Below, piece after piece: positions 62,129 to 64,000 of a stretch of DNA of 64,000 nt (the first letter of the stretch is position 1; every line of letters begins with the position of its first letter). The position numbers and the translations under genes are program-made. The stretch lies in contig NZ_CP109171.1 of assembly GCF_036246005.1 (NCBI RefSeq), positions 3,708,001 through 3,772,000 of the forward strand, written 5' to 3'. Origin of the DNA: Streptomyces sp. NBC_01723. Lineage in GTDB: Bacteria; Actinomycetota; Actinomycetes; Streptomycetales; Streptomycetaceae. Under the pieces are notes generated by a model. It saw only the letters and a list, made by a program, of their open reading frames with translations, ran no database searches and was not told where the DNA came from.

Positions 62129-63130
62129 TCAGAAGGCCGCCCGGATCTCCCCCACCTCGCGTCCGCCGCCCAGCAGCGGCGTACGGCCGATGCGGTCGAC
62201 CACGTCCCCCTCCACGCCCAGCAGCGCCAGCGCGCGGGCCAGGACCGGGCCCAGGGCCCGCGTCGCGCCGTCCTCGACCTTGAAGGCGAGGGAGCGGCCG
62301 CCCGGCAGGGCCACCGCCTGGACGGCCTCGGCGCCCATCTTGGAGAGGCTGCCGGGCACCTCCCGCATCAGCCAGGTGTCGGCGCGGCGGGTGCCGGCGA
62401 CGTACTCGGGGTGGGCGCGCATCGCGTCGGCGACCCGGCGCTCGGCCGTTCCGGGCTCGGCGCCCACGAAGGAGCGGAAGGCGCGGGCGAGACCCACCAG
62501 GCTGATCGCCATCAGCGGCGCCCCGCACCCGTCCGTGCCGACGGCGGCGACCGGCTCGCCCGCCGCGTCCTCCACAACCCTGTGGATGGTGCGCTGGAGC
62601 GGGTGCTCGGGGTCGAGGTAGGTCTCCAGGGGCCAGCCGCGCTGCGCGCAGACCGCGAGCATCGCGGTGTGCTTGCCGGAGCAGTTCATGGTGACCCGGT
62701 CGGGCACCGCGCCCGAGGCGAGGTAGGTGTCCCGCTCCTCGGCGTCCAGCGGCAGGTCGGGCGGGCACTGGAGCTGGGCCGGGTCGAGGCCGTACTCGGC
62801 GAGCATCTTGCGGACCAGGTCGCGGTGAAACGGTTCTCCGGAGTGGCTCGCGGAGGCCAGCGCCAGCCGCTCCTCCGCGAGGTCGAGACCGGCCCGCAGC
62901 ACGCCCGCCGCCTGCATCGGCTTGTTGGCGGAGCGCGGGAAGACCGGCGCCGTCACCTCGCCGAGGGCCAGCTCCACGGCCCCGTCGGCGCCCAGGACGA
63001 CCAGACTGCCCCGGTGCCGCCCCTCGACGAAGCCGGACCGGACGACCTCGGCGAGGACGGGCGGCACGACGGGCGAGAGGGCGGAGGTGGGGGCGGGCTG
63101 GGACGGTTGCGACGGCTGGGACGCGGGCAT
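62129..63130 (-). CDS. L-asparaginase (AnsA/asparaginase II, Rhizobium etli type)
   Basis: A protein of 333 residues of the PF06089-type asparaginase family, unrelated to the E. coli enzymes. Family motifs: VVRSGFVEGRHRGSLVVLGA, FPRSANKPMQAAGVL (SxxK), ASHSGEPFH, NCSGKHTAMLAVCAQRGW and VGTDGCGAPLMAISL. The Ser-Lys pair and paired Cys are the proposed active-site residues. A Pro/Gln/Ser-rich N-terminus precedes the fold. It hydrolyses asparagine to aspartate and ammonia. Followed at 73 bp by the Eis-like gene. Confidence 0.9.
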   Translation of the reverse strand: MPASQPSQPSQPAPTSALSPVVPPVLAEVVRSGFVEGRHRGSLVVLGADGAVELALGEVTAPVFPRSANKPMQAAGVLRAGLDLAEERLALASASHSGEPFHRDLVRKMLAEYGLDPAQLQCPPDLPLDAEERDTYLASGAVPDRVTMNCSGKHTAMLAVCAQRGWPLETYLDPEHPLQRTIHRVVEDAAGEPVAAVGTDGCGAPLMAISLVGLARAFRSFVGAEPGTAERRVADAMRAHPEYVAGTRRADTWLMREVPGSLSKMGAEAVQAVALPGGRSLAFKVEDGATRALGPVLARALALLGVEGDVVDRIGRTPLLGGGREVGEIRAAF

Positions 63131-63218
63131 CGGCGGTGGCCTTCCGGACGGGTGACCCGCCGCGGCGACGGCCCGGGATCACCGGACCGGCGGGCGGCGC
63201 GGATGGCCGCCCCCCGCG

Positions 63219-63839
63219 TCACACGAGCAGGTCGTCGACTTGTGCTTCCCCCTCACGGTACCGGCGTGCGATCTCCGCGCTGCAGCCGTCCGCCGTGCGC
63301 TGCAGCCGCTGCCGGTCCCGGGAGACCCGCTGCTCGTAGCGCACGAGCCGGCCCATCCCGTTGGTCAGCTCGGTGTCGGTGCGGGCCGTCAGGTCCGACA
63401 GTTCCACCTCGCCCAGCATCTCCGCGGCCAGCCGGCTGCACTCCTCGCTCCGCGGGGTGCCCAGCGTCACGTGCCGGGCGGAGGAGCGGTGCCGCGCCGG
63501 GGCGTCGGCCAGGATCTCCGACAGCCGCTCCACCACGGAACCGGTCACCGCGGTGGTCACCACGGCCGCCGGCCCCCTCCCCGCCAGCTCGGCGCGGAGG
63601 ATGTCGATACGCCCCTGCAGCAGCCGGCGTACATAGCTGAGGTCCGCCTCCTCGCGCTGTGCGTCCCGGCGGAGCGTGCGCAGCTCCGGCAGGCTCAGCG
63701 CGGTCAGGTCGCGCTCCGGGTGCTCGGCCGGCAGCTCCGGGCTGTCCGTGCGCTGCACGGGCGGCCGGGGCGCCTCCAGGCCACCCGGACATGTGAACGC
63801 GACTGTCCCCAGGGACCGTCCCGTACTCGGTGTGCTCAT
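63219..63839 (-). CDS. rsiG: RsiG, c-di-GMP-responsive anti-sigma factor of WhiG
   Basis: A protein of 206 residues (ATG 63839; a 26-codon longer reading is possible). It holds two copies of the c-di-GMP-binding motif ExxxSxxRxxxQxxxD: EADLSYVRRLLQGRID in the first long helix and EQRVSRDRQRLQRTAD in the second, both complete. With c-di-GMP bound, RsiG sequesters sigma WhiG and holds back sporulation genes in Streptomyces. The N-terminal about 45 residues are disordered with SLPELRTLRRD leading into helix 1. whiG itself is elsewhere, as expected. Confidence 0.93.
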   Translation of the reverse strand: MSTPSTGRSLGTVAFTCPGGLEAPRPPVQRTDSPELPAEHPERDLTALSLPELRTLRRDAQREEADLSYVRRLLQGRIDILRAELAGRGPAAVVTTAVTGSVVERLSEILADAPARHRSSARHVTLGTPRSEECSRLAAEMLGEVELSDLTARTDTELTNGMGRLVRYEQRVSRDRQRLQRTADGCSAEIARRYREGEAQVDDLLV

Positions 63840-64000
63840 GTGCCCTACCGTCCCCTCGCCCGGCGTCTGGGAAGCATCGTGCCACCCCGGATGGCCGCTA
63901 TGTGACCGAGTGCCCATGATCGGCCCCAGATGGGGGGGTAGGTGGCAAAAAAAGACCCCGTACGGGCCCGCCCGTCCCGGCCCCGGGGGCGCACGGCATC

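Overview
The window is high-GC actinobacterial chromosome. Gene content and order (msiK, rlmB-cysS-ispF-ispD-carD, phoP-phoR/phoU, gpm, mshA, rsiG), leaderless promoters and codon use point to a Streptomyces close to the S. coelicolor/S. lividans group. Everything here was read by eye; family names rest on motifs and memory of the families, not on searches.

1-14,123: the distal part of a contractile injection system (CIS, phage-tail-like) locus, all on the + strand and mostly with overlapping start/stop codons: sheath (cut by the window edge), tube, two small assembly-type proteins, a 1,315-residue Pro/Ala/Thr-rich protein carrying about nineteen VQR motifs, a second tube-like protein, a LysM baseplate protein, VgrG-like spike, gp25-like, baseplate J-like and tail I-like proteins, then a zinc-ribbon membrane protein resembling CisA. 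No ATPase, PAAR tip or classical tape measure is visible; they may lie upstream. A perfect 25-bp-arm terminator and a tRNA-Thr gene close the locus.

14.4-28.1 kb: housekeeping. The sugar-ABC ATPase gene msiK, a sugar nucleotidyltransferase, a DoxX membrane protein, rlmB, cysS, the MEP-pathway genes ispF and ispD, carD, a lipoprotein, and phoP-phoR divergent from phoU across a PHO box. 28.3-30.4 kb: a 51-residue Cys-rich peptide, a small membrane protein and a LanC-like cyclase with a Cys-Cys-Gly zinc motif.

30.4-52.8 kb: regulators (AraC, TetR, XRE, HxlR), a DHFR-like protein, alpha/beta hydrolases and a secreted tripeptidyl aminopeptidase, gpm, MFS, mshA (mycothiol), an NlpC/P60 hydrolase, a PP2C phosphatase with a receiver domain, an HBHA-like protein and a HelD-type helicase. 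Several operators can be read directly.

52.8-60.7 kb: the most unusual region. It holds three GntR-type regulators sharing a C-terminal domain, a membrane protein carrying the same domain without the DNA-binding part, a tandem double aminoglycoside-phosphotransferase-like protein, a HAD phosphatase, and two paralogous about 61-residue membrane peptides, each divergent from a GntR gene across an AGTTGG/CCAACT palindrome. I propose this as a candidate undescribed system. 60.8-64 kb: an Eis-like acetyltransferase, an asparaginase and rsiG, the c-di-GMP-responsive anti-sigma-WhiG gene.
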